Source of the DNA: Owenia fusiformis | Taxonomy: Eukaryota; Annelida; Polychaeta; Sabellida; Oweniidae | Reading direction: 5' to 3' | Assembly: GCA_903813345.2 (NCBI GenBank) | Contig: CAIIXF020000469.1 | Span: forward strand, 1-64,000 | Length of the DNA stretch: 64,000 nt | Part shown: positions 9,736-21,370 of the stretch, piece by piece | Numbering within the stretch: position 1 is the first letter of the stretch | How the letters are laid out: every line of letters starts with the position of its first letter | Notes under the pieces: generated by a model | What the model was told of the DNA's origin: nothing | What the model saw: only the letters and a program-made list of their open reading frames with translations | Database searches by the model: none | Program-made: the position numbers and the translations under genes

Positions 9736-10920
9736 GTAAGACACTATTTTTATTTATATTATCCAAATCTTATAATTACTAATGACTTCAGTGCAATTTG
9801 CTTGAATTGATTATTATTCTGCCTGGACATGATCACTTTATATGCACAACGTATTCATTACATTCTTAACCCTAATGGCTGTAAGCTTTTAATAACCTTT
9901 TAAAGTCACAAGGGGGGGGGGTCACTCGGACACGAAAATTGTTAATTTTCTATCAAAAAAATACTTTTTGGTGCCCAAAATGCTATATTTCCTAAAAAAT
10001 AATATATTATCTTTCAAATAAACTAAAAGCCAAGGCAATGGCTTTTCGAGAACTGAAGTTAATGTGCACCTTCAAAGATAGCAGGTATAGCGAAAACCAA
10101 ATGACATCAAATGTACTTAGGTGGTTCAAAAAGTTTTGCAGTTGATGCCATAACTTCCATAAGGAAAATAGGACTTTTACAATGAAACTTGGTACACATA
10201 TGTGTTATTTTGATTGGTTCTTGAGATATGGTTGCTATGGTAACCAGAGTGGTGGGTACCATGTTCAACCCGAAATTACGTTTTTCCAAATAGTTTTCTT
10301 GCTTGAATAAACTCTTTGTAAAGTGGCAATTACCAGGTGTAAGTGTCTTTGGGTGGCTATTTTTCTTCAAATTCTTCAATTTCTCTAATTGTCTCTATGA
10401 CATCACAATAGACAAGTGACACGATAAGTTCCTTTGTAATGTATACTGTCCAAAACCCAGTTGAAAAACTGAGATGGAAAAGTGAAGAAATTTTGAATTT
10501 TTTTTCCAAAATTTTCAAAATGGCAGATGTTTCCACACCAACCAAATTGATGAAATGGAAGCATAGAAATCTGATACAGTGCATGGTTCAAAATGGCAAG
10601 ACTTTGCAAGAGACTTATGAACTGGTTCAGGGAGCAATAAAATGTAATTGAATAATCAACAATTTCAAGCTTGCCTTTGTTTTTGTCTTTGACATTCATA
10701 TTTCAAGATGACAAACAACCATCATTGATTTATGCAGAGTAATGGAGACACAAAGATAACAGAGGTGCAAAAAACTAGAAAAAGTTCGATCGAAAAAAAT
10801 TAAGAGACATTAGGGTTATTAAGTTATCAGTTTGAATGTACATCGTAAAATTGTCGTTTCTAGAAAAAAGGTTCACATTTTGATTTATCTTTTATGATTG
10901 CACAATGTTACATTTTCACA
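9736..10920 (+). other. Remnant of SLC5 intron 13 in module B1
   Basis: The left part matches intron 13 of gene 1, including the G-run at about 9911 and the ATGGCTTTTCGAGAACTGA block. The middle holds a short GGTTGCTATGGTAACC palindrome near 10228 and small open frames on both strands (10403-10699), conserved among the three modules but without recognisable motifs. I see no gene. Confidence 0.5.
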
Positions 10921-11022
10921 AATGGTCAAGTTTTACATAATTTCTTACACCTGGTATGGCTTGATAGGATTCATTGTGACGTTTACAGTAGGGATGTCCG
11001 TACTCCGGAAGCTTGGTTACAG
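10921..11022 (+). pseudogene. Relic of SLC5 exon 14 (B1)
   Basis: The core still reads TTTTACATAATTTCTTACAC and on to the helix YTWYGLIGFIVTFTVGM. The acceptor AG of exon 14 is destroyed (TTTTCACAAATGG). Seven extra bases (CTCCGGA) after the GTA codon near 11002 shift the frame before the donor. No exon 15 follows. It is a clear pseudo-exon. Confidence 0.85.
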
Positions 11023-11700
11023 GTATTACCAGTATTTCAATAAACAGATATCAAAACTAGGCAACGGATAATCAGTGTTTCAAACAGTTAAGGCAAAATG
11101 GGTAATGTCAATGCTGGTTTTAAGTAGTATCAGTGTTGAACGTGGAAATATATAGTCATCATTTTTCCTATACGTTCTTACATTTATTAGAATATAATAA
11201 AAGATTAGAGAAATTGGAGAGTTGTTATGATAACTTTATGCAAACGCCTCGTATAAATATATAATGGATTCTGATTTCCAATTAAGGATTGGGGATTACC
11301 AATATAACAAGCAAGATTATCTGTATCAAATATGGGCTCTTGGGCCATCCTAGAACATAGCTAAAATTAAACACGTAATGAGCTCATCTACACGTAAAAA
11401 CCGGTAACTTTCACGCTAACCCCCCGACGCTTACCTGTAGAAAGAAGACTTATCTGACGTCATTTTCCTGCGCGCGCATAGACATAGAAGTTCACATTCA
11501 TGCTTTATTGAATCAAGGGTGAACGTAATACGGCGGGACGTTCGCAAAGTGGCGTCCGTTTTTTACCGCATCCGATTTGGATTAGCCAATAAACATGATA
11601 GGGGTGTGAGAACTTTGAAATTTTTTCTAACGATGCGTCTTACATTCCTTTGAACATAAGTCCAGAGCTGAATATGTCAGCACATGTTGATGATTGGTAA
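11023..11700 (+). other. Non-coding stretch after the exon 14 relic (B1)
   Basis: The first 100 bases match intron 14 of gene 1. After that I see only AT-rich sequence followed by a GC-richer transition near 11400-11600. No gene is supported. Confidence 0.5.
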
Positions 11701-12400
11701 GTGAATTTACAAACTTCATCGAACGTACTCGAACGGGTCGGTTAGAACATGCTCAAAATGTTCTCGTGGTCGTCACGTTCTACAATTAGAACGAGTGACA
11801 ACGTACTAACGACGAGCTGGACGTACAACGAACGGAACCGTCGTACTTCAATCCTACTAGGGACGTTTTTACAACGAGTTGAACTATCTGAGGACGTATT
11901 GAGAACGAGGTAGAACTAATTGCAAACGGGTTTTAACTGACTAAGAGCGTATTAAAGACTGCTTATGAACGAGTTAGCAAAGATATAGCTATCACACCAA
12001 ACAAGTTGCCACTGCGTTCTTCAAAACTGGTTTTAAACTGTGTGCGAACGGAATGAACGTAGCTGCAACTTTCTAAGGTCTATTTACGAACTTCATGAAC
12101 GTTCTCAGACGAGAAGGTGATTTCAGAAGTTTGGATCGATTTAAAATCCGATGGCGACCATACCGGTCTGTAATCAGGTCATGGTGACCTTCTAGACTAA
12201 GGGACGCGTTATACGACGTTGCACACCGACGTGGTGCGACCTGGACGAACTGCGAGTGAGATGAACGTATTGAATACTGTTTATGAAGAAGTAACTAATT
12301 ATTTTAGACAAAATTCCCGACCACAGCCAGATTGAGCCCGTTTTACAACGTTTTCGTAGGACTGGCAAGAACGGGTAAGATCTAGTTTGGTGTGATAGGT
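11700..12400. repeat. GAACG/ACGTTC-rich segment with 14-bp inverted repeats (B1)
   Basis: Dozens of GAACG, AACGAG and ACGTTC words are spread over about 700 bases. CTATCACACCAAAC at 11989-12002 is perfectly inverted at 12385-12398, bounding about 410 bases. It is compositionally unlike its flanks and may be an old non-autonomous transposon. No coding frame is convincing. The same segment is in all three modules. Confidence 0.5.
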
Positions 12401-12473
12401 GGATTACGTAACATATTTTCTATAGTTTAGTGAATTACGGTCACGAACCGTTCGGAAACAACTAGCCTTTCCC

Positions 12474-12497
12474 AATGGCCATGATATCATGGCCATT
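12474..12497. other. Perfect 24-bp palindrome (B1)
   Basis: The palindrome is centred on GATATC and bounded by AATGGCCAT/ATGGCCATT. It is unchanged in the second module (21442-21465) and the third (62699-62722). Its function is unknown. Confidence 0.9.
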
Positions 12498-12499
12498 AC

Positions 12500-13740
12500 G
12501 CATACCTATATTTATAATGACGCAGCAGCAAACTGCGATAAACTATGCACCCTATCTTTAAATGCTCCGAAATCACTCTGCTACGTTTTTAGTGAAGTAA
12601 TTTGGTATTTCATGAGTAATTAGGAGATTTGTGTCAAGAATTTGGAACTAATTTTGAAAATTAATATCCTCCTTATGCGCATGCGCGGTAACGCATGTCA
12701 AACTTTTAACAAATCGAAATCATTATATCAATACTAGTTTAATAACATAAACGGACAATTAATTTAAAACGTTTTATCAACACTGTAATAGGACGCGGTC
12801 CACTTTAAAACATGTCTAGTAAAACACGTTTAGCTTTTAGCGAAATCTTAATAATAATTTTGTTTCTTGGTGTTCATATAGATTTGCATAACGACCAGAG
12901 GAACAGGTTCAACGAAGTTGAAATTGCTTGGACATTATACTTATAGAACGAAGGATTAACGATAATTAAGAACTCAAGAATTACAATTTCAAATGTATAA
13001 ATGAGACAGGAAAGAAGTGAGCTGGTCAAATAAAGGGCAGGTCTCCAACTAACATCATAATTTTAACATTTATGAGTGCCGAATTCTGCGACAATCTATT
13101 CTATGGTATGCGAGATGTCCCTAGTAGGACTAGGGATATCTTGAAGTCTAGAAACAACAGTTAAAACTAAGATTGTCCGCGTCCGTTTTGATTGCGCTGA
13201 CGAGAAACCAACGGGGTCTTCTCATATGCATAATTAGGTCATCTTATACTCCGCTATAGAGCTGGGTAAGGGGGGTTACACTGACTGACAGAAAACACAA
13301 TCTCCACTTCAAGTACATTTCCCTGTTTGTTCGTATTAACCCTTATTTATATATGCATATTTAAGTTAATCAGTTATGTAGCTAATGATGTGAACGGATT
13401 GCAATGCCATAGAGTAAAATAACCGCAAAACGGTACAGAAAAAGGTACCTAGGTCTGAGAAAAACTACCCCCCCCCTATACACCATTGTCTAATGAAGAC
13501 CAAACAAAGTCCCGGATGTCGTTTCGTTTCTCGTTTCGTTTGGTACGCAACTAAGCCCCGGATATTAAATAAGCCCTTGGTTGAATACGCGTCTGTAAAT
13601 TGCACCAATATGATAATCTCATGTAAAAACCTGTAAACTCCACGCTGGCCCACAGAAAATAAACAAATCCGAGTAATTTCATCTGCGCGCCCATTGAAGT
13701 TCAGGTTCATTAAGTGCGTGTAGCTTAACCTCTCTACTGA
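12500..13740 (+). other. Non-coding stretch before LINE fragment (B1)
   Basis: No gene is recognised. It holds the palindromic TGCGCATGCGC near 12675, an imperfect palindrome TCCCTAGTAGGACTAGGGA (about 13117), and a C-run near 13468 whose length differs between modules. The minus-strand frame at 13465-13710 has no family signal. Confidence 0.5.
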
Positions 13741-14385
13741 TGGAAATGTAAATTGACTTCATTTCCTATGCCTACAAATTTTTTCCTCAATTACAGTAGG
13801 TTGAAAATTGATGATAAATGGGAAATGGTAGGGTTGCCGCAAGACATACTCATCCATCTTAGTTCTTGTAATAATTCCAAGTTAGGTAGTCAATTGGATA
13901 ATTTCTCTTTCATTAACGATCCATTTTGTGACTGTGGAGCTCGAGAGACAGCACAACATAAATTCCTGTCCTGCCCTCTGAGCGAAACAAATGCGCAAGC
14001 GGTGGTCAAACATGAACAAAACTTAGATGTAACTAAATACAAAACATTAAAAAATAAGACAAATTTCCTACTTTTTGGCGACAAGGATCTGGCAAATGAA
14101 AACAATTCCAAAATCTTTAGGCAGTTTTAAATTTCATTAAACACAATCAAACAATCGATAACAGTAATTCAAATTCAGGGCACCAACGGGGGTACAGGCA
14201 GGTAGAAAAACAGATTGTATCTAAATTCTATATTTTTCTTATACTAACTATGACTATGTAATTATATTGTAATTTAAATTCACTCAAAGCGGCAGTAAAA
14301 ATGCCCCTTCTGGGCGATTACGCCGTAAATAACAATGTAAAATTTATGATTTTGAGAAATAAAGAGTATTTATTATTTAAAAAAT
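13741..14385 (+). mobile_element. 5'-truncated LINE 3' end with zinc-knuckle-like motif (B1)
   Basis: The 125-codon frame 13753-14130 contains FCDCGARETAQHKFLSCPLS, the C-x-C...H...C pattern that ends many CR1/L2-like LINE polyproteins. It is followed by a short 3' region ending in AATAAAGAGTATTTATTATTTA-like sequence. Only the last part of the element is present, so it is a dead-on-arrival insertion. Confidence 0.65.
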
Positions 14386-14541
14386 CACGATACCCCCTAG
14401 TGACCTTTGTAAGTCGGTAAACGCAATCCTTTAGAAAAAGATGACCACCATGGGATTACGCTTATGACGTCACTCAGAATAACGTTTGATATCTTCTAGT
14501 TAAACAGAAGTAAAAACAAGCCACACGTTCTTAAACATATT

Positions 14542-14940
14542 CCCCAACTGCAGGGCGCATCCATACTCGTTTCCCAGTTTGATTTTCAATCAATGAAAAC
14601 ATCATACCTTGAAAATCCAAGACGGGGAGCATCTCTGAAATCATACTCCTCTGTCCACTCGTACATGTTAGCACAAGAGGCAATAACCCATAACGTGGAA
14701 TCAGGCCGTAACGTCTACGTCACAGCAATCGATATTCGTAGAGCTTTTGACGATGTGGATTAACGGGCTGTTCTAGAAGTTATATAACATTGGAATCTGT
14801 GGCAAATTATGGCGCATCCTTTTCGATTCCTACAATACATATGCAAAGTACGTATAGGGGGGTCCACCAGGGCTTCTCTACCAGCTGTACAGTGCTGACG
14901 TTATAGAAGAACTTAGTGGTATACATAGGTGCAAAGATAA
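14542..14940 (+). pseudogene. LINE reverse-transcriptase fragment (B1)
   Basis: The frame reads PQLQGASI, then SVHSYMLAQEAITHN and AIDIRRAFDDVD before a TAA at 14761. Further matches follow after frameshifts (GKLWRILFDSYNTY, then VHQG, then YQLYSADVIEELSG). These follow motifs A and B of reverse transcriptase and resemble the intact LINE at 29749-32577 segment by segment. It is broken and cannot encode an enzyme. Confidence 0.75.
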
Positions 14941-15660
14941 TAATAATACAAATGTAGACGAACTGTTGCAATTGAGCCATTATATTTTCCTGTGAAGTAC
15001 AAAAAAGTATATTAATGTATCTGCTAGTTGATGACCTAATCTGCTGAGTTTAATGCAAATAAGTGCGAAAATTCAGAATGTTCGCCAAAAGTAGAAATTT
15101 GACATCCAGTAGTTTTGGCACGTGGACATCACAAAAAGGTTTTCCAGCCAGCTATATCGACTATACCGCAAACAACATTATGCATGCTGTGTAATAAAAA
15201 TAATATGCAATCCATTTCTATGTATTTTAGATGCTTCTTTTTACAGGTTTATAATTATTTGGAGAAGTACAGGTAGTTTGTTAGCTGAACATTTTGTCAT
15301 CTTTCATTTCAATATATTTGGTTGTTCATCGAATCAGATATGATTTAATTGCACTAATTTGGCAAGAGATCGTGATAACATAGAAATATGTATGTAAATA
15401 TCAGTTGCTTGATTTCTTTTGAACGGAAATGTAAAAAAACATTGACTTGAAGTGAATGCACCATAGCAGACACATATAAAAAATATATAAAAACATATTT
15501 TATATGTCTCTGATCATAGTAAATAATTTATGTTACAACATTACTGATGTAAGTTGGAAATATTTTATTTTTCTATTTACAACTATCCATTCGTATCATC
15601 GGCACAATTATATAGGTGCGGTGTAGGGTAAAGTTCATTTAATTTAACTGGTTATGAATT
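14941..15660 (+). other. Upstream region of exon 1 (B1)
   Basis: AT-rich and without a credible gene. A symmetric AT-rich stretch near 15475-15510 could form a hairpin. This is the presumed distal promoter region of the SLC5 gene. Confidence 0.4.
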
Positions 15661-15671
15661 GAATCTGGTAT

Positions 15672-15679
15672 TATAAATA
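15672..15679 (+). promoter_or_regulatory. TATA-box candidate upstream of exon 1 (B1)
   Basis: TATAAATA, followed by AG, lies 76 bases before the ATG of exon 1, so a start site near 15700 would give a 5' leader of about 50 bases. The motif is unchanged in the second module (24642-24649). Confidence 0.4.
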
Positions 15680-15754
15680 GTTAGTCAACTCTATACATGA
15701 ATTGTAGTTTGAAGAAATTAGTTCACATTTTGAAGATGCAGTAAGAAATGAGAG

Positions 15755-16090
15755 ATGGCGTCCACCTTCCACTGGGCGGATTATATCGTGTTTATTGCAT
15801 TTATTGTAATATCAATGGCCATAGGAGTATTCTATTCGTGTACCGGTGGAAAGCAAAATACAAATTCAGAATATCTGTTAGCAGACAGAAAGCTTCACTT
15901 TTTCCCAACGTCAGTGTCGTTAATGGTGTCATTCGCATCATGTATAACAATATTGGGGTTGACGGCAGAGATGTACACCAGAGGCTCTCAATTCTGGCTT
16001 TACTGTGTCGGTAACTCGTTGGGTGCTCTCATTGCTGAGAGGATATTTGTCCCGTTGATGTACCCCCTACATCTAACAAGCACATACGAA
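15755..16090 (+). CDS. SLC5 exon 1, duplicate copy in module B1
   Basis: This 112-codon exon encodes the N-terminus and the first three helices of a SLC5 transporter (DYIVFIAFIVISMAIGVFY; SVSLMVSFASCITILGL; then a third before PLHLTSTYE). It ends at GAA|gtaagt, an excellent phase 0 donor. The ATG at 15755 (GAGATGG context) is chosen because it gives the SLC5 frame. Another ATG seven bases upstream (15748) opens an 88-codon overlapping frame. Against the B2 copy it has Arg instead of Gly at residue 76, where the family usually has a small residue. No exon 2 follows before the next exon 1. It is either an alternative first exon of gene 2 or an orphan. Confidence 0.85.
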
Positions 16091-16477
16091 GTAAGTAGTT
16101 TTTTGTTGATTCGCATACTAAGAGGCCATGTTCAATTGTATCAAATTCGGTTTAACACATCCTTTAAATTTATTGAATGTGAAATGATTCCTTTAAAGAT
16201 CTTTTAAGCCAAACAATTAAACATTATACCTAATAGATAATTCGCATGTTTCTGTTATGTTATGTTTTCTACAGTCTCATGTAAAATTAGAATGCATCAT
16301 TTTTATGGCTTTTCACATATATTCTTATCATTTTTATATTTGTTGAGACGAATGACATGTATATTTTATTTGAATGCACCTATCTTCATTTAAATGGTCT
16401 ACCGAAACACCTGGCTTTGTATCTTAAGCTATCTTGTATCTTAAGCTATCTTTGAGAGTTAACATCAGCTGCCCCTA

Positions 16478-16585
16478 GTCAGATCGTCGAGTTGGCCGAG
16501 AGGGCTTATGCGCCAGCACGTTCAGGCTAGGCGATTGGGCGCCGTAACCACGAGGTTGCGAGTTCGAGTCGCGGTGTGCTCCGTG
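16478..16585 (+). repeat. tRNA-derived sequence (SINE-head-like, B1)
   Basis: GTTGGCCGAGAGGGC fits a pol III A box and GAGTTCGAGTC fits a B box, about 70 bases apart, as in tRNAs with a long variable arm (Leu/Ser type). The T-stem has mismatches and the acceptor ends do not pair, so a working tRNA is unlikely. Confidence 0.55.
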
Positions 16586-17438
16586 CGTTTATTCATTTAT
16601 GTAAGCTTGATAAAATGAATCTTACAGTGAAGATGATACAAGTATACCGACGGCGACAATGTGTGTTATATATAGTGTGTGTCAAATCACAACATATTGT
16701 TGCAAGAAAAATTAAAAAAGCAGGGGTGAAAGGGGTTGAAAATCAGGAAAACATTTCAGAAGAAACATGTGGGTGGGTTGTTTGCATCTTTCCTGCCTCA
16801 AAGTCGAAATTATATTATCATCTATAGGAGTGCTTTTCCTGTAGGTTATGCATTGGTCTTACATATGCACCTGTTTAAATCCTCAGAAAATCCAACATTA
16901 TGACTGTCCGAAATCTTGCGATACTTTCTTCCTCCTATTACACATTGAATTATTTTCCTGTCATGTTACTGGTAGATGAGAAAAAATCAATAAATTATCA
17001 CTTCACTAGCCTCATATATCTTAACTAAATGTAAGGTTTATTCCTGAGGCCCAGGAATACGTTAAAAACACTGGTTGATATAATATGCTACTACATACAT
17101 TAGTTTTTCTTTGACATCTACTAAGAATTTACTGAGAATTTTCAACAGGAAGTGTGAAGTTGTCTGGTTTAGATTATCACAAATACATTTCGGCAACCCG
17201 TTCAAAATTAGGTGCATGAAGATGAGCTTGTAAGAGAAGTCCAGACCTAATTAAGTCGGTTAAAATGAATTTCTATATAACGAGGTATGGCATTTAGTTT
17301 TGAAGTTGATAAGATAGAAGCGGGGCTTCCATCACCTTTTACTATTATTTAAATCTTGAAATTGGCTGACCAATTTTATGATCTGGTGAAAGGTTTTTCG
17401 AAAGAGCAACTCCATTGAAAATTGTTGATTTCTTATAG

Positions 17439-17601
17439 ATAGATACTGTCTACACTTACAACACTATGGGCATGGGTATAGTGAGAGTGGGTTTGTGGGC
17501 CTCGTGCAAACTCCCATTCTCCTTGAGCCCCCTAACAAGCCCTTCTTATCCCTTGTCAACAAACTAAAGGCCGGGAACGAACACCACTTTCAGAAAGGTG
17601 T
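17439..17601 (+). other. Exon-like cassette, upstream copy (B2)
   Basis: This is the counterpart of 8474-8635, with the same possible donor end. The encoded peptide is unrecognised. Confidence 0.45.
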
Positions 17602-18348
17602 AGCACATATTTATTATTTATTCACTTACATGGTTGTATTATGTGGGTGGAAGTAGCATCAGATGGAACTGCAAGATCTTAAATATTTGCTATTTTCATT
17701 AATTATCCAAATGCAGAAGTGCAGAAATGTGAGAAGTGTTTCCCTCTGAGCTAGCGTACATACGATTGCCGTACCAAACAATGGTTATATCTGCAAAATT
17801 AAACATTGATGCTTGATATGTAATTAGAGAGCATATCATGACCAGACATAATTTAATATTCAACCATTTGAATTTTTTCTGCTGAGAAAGAAGATCACAT
17901 TATTCAGGATGATATAATTTTCAAGTTAGTGCATCCTCCAACCCTTCCCGAACGCCAAAAACATCTCCGTCAAATTATATCGTATTTAGACTTTAAAAAT
18001 GTTATTTAAAATCAGAAGGCTGTATTTATTTCTACCAAAGATTAAGAGCTTCACCTTCCGTTTCAATATCAGATTAAGCTTTCTTTCATTTATGTATTCA
18101 CGGACTTTCCGCAAGTTTGTCATTTGAGCGACCATATACAGAGTAAGCCAAAAAGGTAACTTCGTCTTCCATAATGAATTTTAACTAATATTTAGCACAA
18201 TTAAACCTTGTGCAATGTTCCTTCATTTTACTAAGTTTCGTATGTCTACGATGTGTGGTCACGATTTTATGGCTATTTTAAAAACATACTCAAAATGCGG
18301 AAAAATCACAGATATGAATCCCTTAACTTTTATATTTGGAGCCATTTC

Positions 18349-18510
18349 ATAGATACTGTCTACACTTACAACACTATGGGCATGGGCATAGTGAGAGTGG
18401 GTTTGTGGGCCTCGTGCAAACTCCCATTCTCATTGAGCCCCCTAACAAGCCCTTCTTATCCCTTGTCAACAAACTAAAGGCCGGGAACGAACCCCACTTT
18501 CAGAAAGGTG
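18349..18510 (+). other. Exon-like cassette, downstream copy (B2)
   Basis: This is the counterpart of 9384-9545. One substitution changes Leu to Ile in TPILLEPP. The frame stays open. Confidence 0.4.
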
Positions 18511-18614
18511 ACTATTTTCGCGCGAACAATGAATCACATATCTACACTAACTATTTGATGAATGTACTATATTCTGTAATTTGATTGATTTTTTGAAACC
18601 TTTTAAAAAACATC

Positions 18615-18700
18615 CCCTATACAATGAAATATTCAACCAATGGACATCAGCTTGGCTTCTTCAACACCCGCACCATTTCACCTTTACCAGTGGTCGAGGA
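18615..18700 (+). pseudogene. Relic of SLC5 exon 13 (B2)
   Basis: It is identical in layout to 9650-9735, with the donor GAGGA|gtaaga kept and the helix half missing. Confidence 0.75.
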
Positions 18701-19888
18701 GTAAGACACTATTTTTATTTATATTATCCAAATCTTATAATTACTAATGACTTCAGTGCAATTTGCTTGAATTGATTATTATTCTGCCTGGACATGATCA
18801 CTTTATATGCACAACGTATTCATTACATTCTTAACCCTAATGGCTGTAAGCTTTTAATAACCTTTTAAAGTCACAAGGGGGGGGGGGGGTCACTCGGACA
18901 CGAAAATTGTTAATTTTCTATCAAAAAAATACTTTTTGGTGCCCAAAATGCTATATTTCCTAAAAAATAATATATTATCTTTCAAATAAACTAAAAGCCA
19001 AGGCAATGGCTTTTCGAGAACTGAAGTTAATGTGCACCTTCAAAGATAGCAGGTATAGCGAAAACCAAATGACATCAAATGTACTTAGGTGGTTCAAAAA
19101 GTTTTGCAGTTGATGCCATAACTTCCATAAGGAAAATAGGATTTTTACAATGAAACTTGGTACACATATGTGTTATTTTGATTGGTTCTTGAGATATGGT
19201 TGCTATGGTAACCAGAGTGGTGGGTACCATGTTCAACCCGAAATTACGTTTTTCCAAATAGTTTTCTTGCTTGAATAAACTCTTTGTAAAGTGGCAATTA
19301 CCAGGTGTAAGTGTCTTTGGGTGGCTATTTTTCTTCAAATTCTTCAATTTCTCTAATTGTCTCTATGACATCACAATAGACAAGTGACACGATAAGTTCC
19401 TTTGTAATGTATACTGTCCAAAACCCAGTTGAAAAACTGAGATGGAAAAGTGAAGAAATTTTGAATTTTTTTTCCAAAATTTTCAAAATGGCAGATGTTT
19501 CCACACCAACCAAATTGATGAAATGGAAGCATAGAAATCTGATACAGTGCATGGTTCAAAATGGCAAGACTTTGCAAGAGACTTATGAACTGGTTCAGGG
19601 AGCAATAAAATGTAATTGAATAATCAACAATTTCAAGCTTGCCTTTGTTTTTGTCTTTGACATTCATATTTCAAGATGACAAACAACCATCATTGATTTA
19701 TGCAGAGTAATGGAGACACAAAGATAACAGAGGTGCAAAAAACTAGAAAAAGTTCGATCGAAAAAAATTAAGAGACATTAGGGTTATTAAGTTATCAGTT
19801 TGAATGTACATCGTAAAATTGTCGTTTCTAGAAAAAAGGTTCACATTTTGATTTATCTTTTATGATTGCACAATATTACATTTTCACA

Positions 19889-19990
19889 AATGGTCAAGTT
19901 TTACATAATTTCTTACACCTGGTATGGCTTGATAGGATTCATTGTGACGTTTACAGTAGGGATGTCCGTACTCCGGAAGCTTGGTTACAG
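19889..19990 (+). pseudogene. Relic of SLC5 exon 14 (B2)
   Basis: It has the same lost acceptor and the same seven-base CTCCGGA insertion as in B1, so the damage predates the 9-kb duplication. Confidence 0.85.
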
Positions 19991-20669
19991 GTATTACCAG
20001 TATTTCAATAAACAGATATCAAAACTAGGCAACGGATAATCAGTGTTTCAAACAGTTAAGGCAAAATGGGTAATGTCAATGCTGTTTTTAAGTAGTATCA
20101 GTGTTGAACGTGGAAATATATAGTCATCATTTTTCCTATACGTTCTTACATTTATTAGAATATAATAAAAGATTAGAGAAATTGGAGAGTTGTTATGATA
20201 ACTTTATGCAAACGCCTCGTATAAATATATAATGGATTCTGATTTCCAATTAAGGATTGGGGATTACCAATATAATTAGCAAGATTATCTGTATCAAATA
20301 TGGGCTCTTGGGCCATCCTAGAACATAGCTAAAATTAAACACGTAATGAGCTCATCTACACGTAAAAAACGGTAACTTTCACGCTAACCCCCCGACGCTT
20401 ACCTGTAGAAAGAAGACTTATCTGACGTCATTTTCCTGCGCGCACATAGACATAGAAGTTCACATTCATGCTTTATTGAATCAAGGGTGAACGTAATACG
20501 GCGGGACGTTCGCAAAGTGGCGTCCGTTTTTTACCGCATCCGATTTGGATTAGCCAATAAACATGATAGGGGTGTGAGAACTTTGAAATTTTTTCTAACG
20601 ATGCGTCTTACCTCCCTTTGAACATAAGTCCAGAGCTGAATATGTCAGCACATGTTGATGATTGGTAAG

Positions 20670-21370
20670 TGAATTTACAAACTTCATCGAACGTACTCGA
20701 ACGGGTCGGTTAGAACATGCTCAAAATGTTCTCGTGGTCGTCACGTTCTACAATTAGAACGAGTGACAACGTACTAACGACGAGCTGGACGTACTACGAA
20801 CGGAACCGTCGTACTTCAATCCTACTAGGGACGTTTTTACAACGAGTTGAACTATCTAAGGACGTATTGAGAACGAGGTAGAACTAATTGCAAACGGGTT
20901 TTAACTGACTAAGAGCGTATTAAAGACTGCTTATGAACGAGTTAGCAAAGATATAGCTATCACACCAAACAAGTTGCCACTGCGTTCTTCAAAACTGGTT
21001 TTAAACTGTGTGCGAACGGAATGAACGTAGCTGCAACTTTCTAAGGTCTATTTACGAACTTCATGAACGTTCTCAGACGAGAAGGTGATTTCAGAAGTTT
21101 GGATCGATTTAAAATCCGATGGCGACCATACCGGTCTGTAATCAGGTCATGGTGACCTTCTAGACTAAGGGACGCGTTATACGACGTTGCACACCGACGT
21201 GGTGCGACCTGGACGAACTGCGAGTGAGATGAACGTATTGAATACTGTTTATGAAGAAGTAACTAATTATTTTAGACAAAATTCCCGACCACAGCCAGAT
21301 TGAGCCCGTTTTACAACGTTTTCGTAGGACTGGCAAGAACGGGTAAGATCTAGTTTGGTGTGATAGGTGG
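20670..21370. repeat. GAACG-rich inverted-repeat segment (B2)
   Basis: This is the second copy of the 11700-12400 segment, with the same CTATCACACCAAAC inverted pair near 20956 and 21353. The 24-bp palindrome follows at 21442-21465. Confidence 0.5.

Larger units (their letters stand above)
7711..16675 (+). repeat. Intergenic module B1 (first copy of an approximately 8,965-bp tandem duplication)
   Basis: The sequence from 7711 recurs from 16676 with only scattered substitutions and small indels (offset 8965, drifting to 8970). In order the module holds the right arm of the inverted repeat, an exon-like cassette twice, relics of SLC5 exons 13 and 14, an inverted-repeat region, LINE fragments, a TATA-like promoter with SLC5 exon 1, and a tRNA-derived sequence. 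A related but more diverged copy starts near 57640. Confidence 0.92.

Noticed and set aside
10403-10699. Overlapping plus- and minus-strand frames (70-98 codons) in the modules
   Set aside because: No family signal, no splice context, and the B3 copy has indels that alter the frames.
13465-13710. Minus-strand frame conserved in three modules
   Set aside because: The modules are recent copies, so conservation is uninformative. There is no motif, and the frame starts and ends differently in B2 and B3.
15748-16014. 88-codon frame starting seven bases before the SLC5 start
   Set aside because: It overlaps exon 1 in another frame and gives a basic, non-family peptide. At most it is an upstream start affecting translation.
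16478-16585. Functional tRNA gene
   Set aside because: A- and B-box-like motifs are present, but the T-stem has mismatches and no acceptor stem pairs. It is better read as tRNA-derived repeat.
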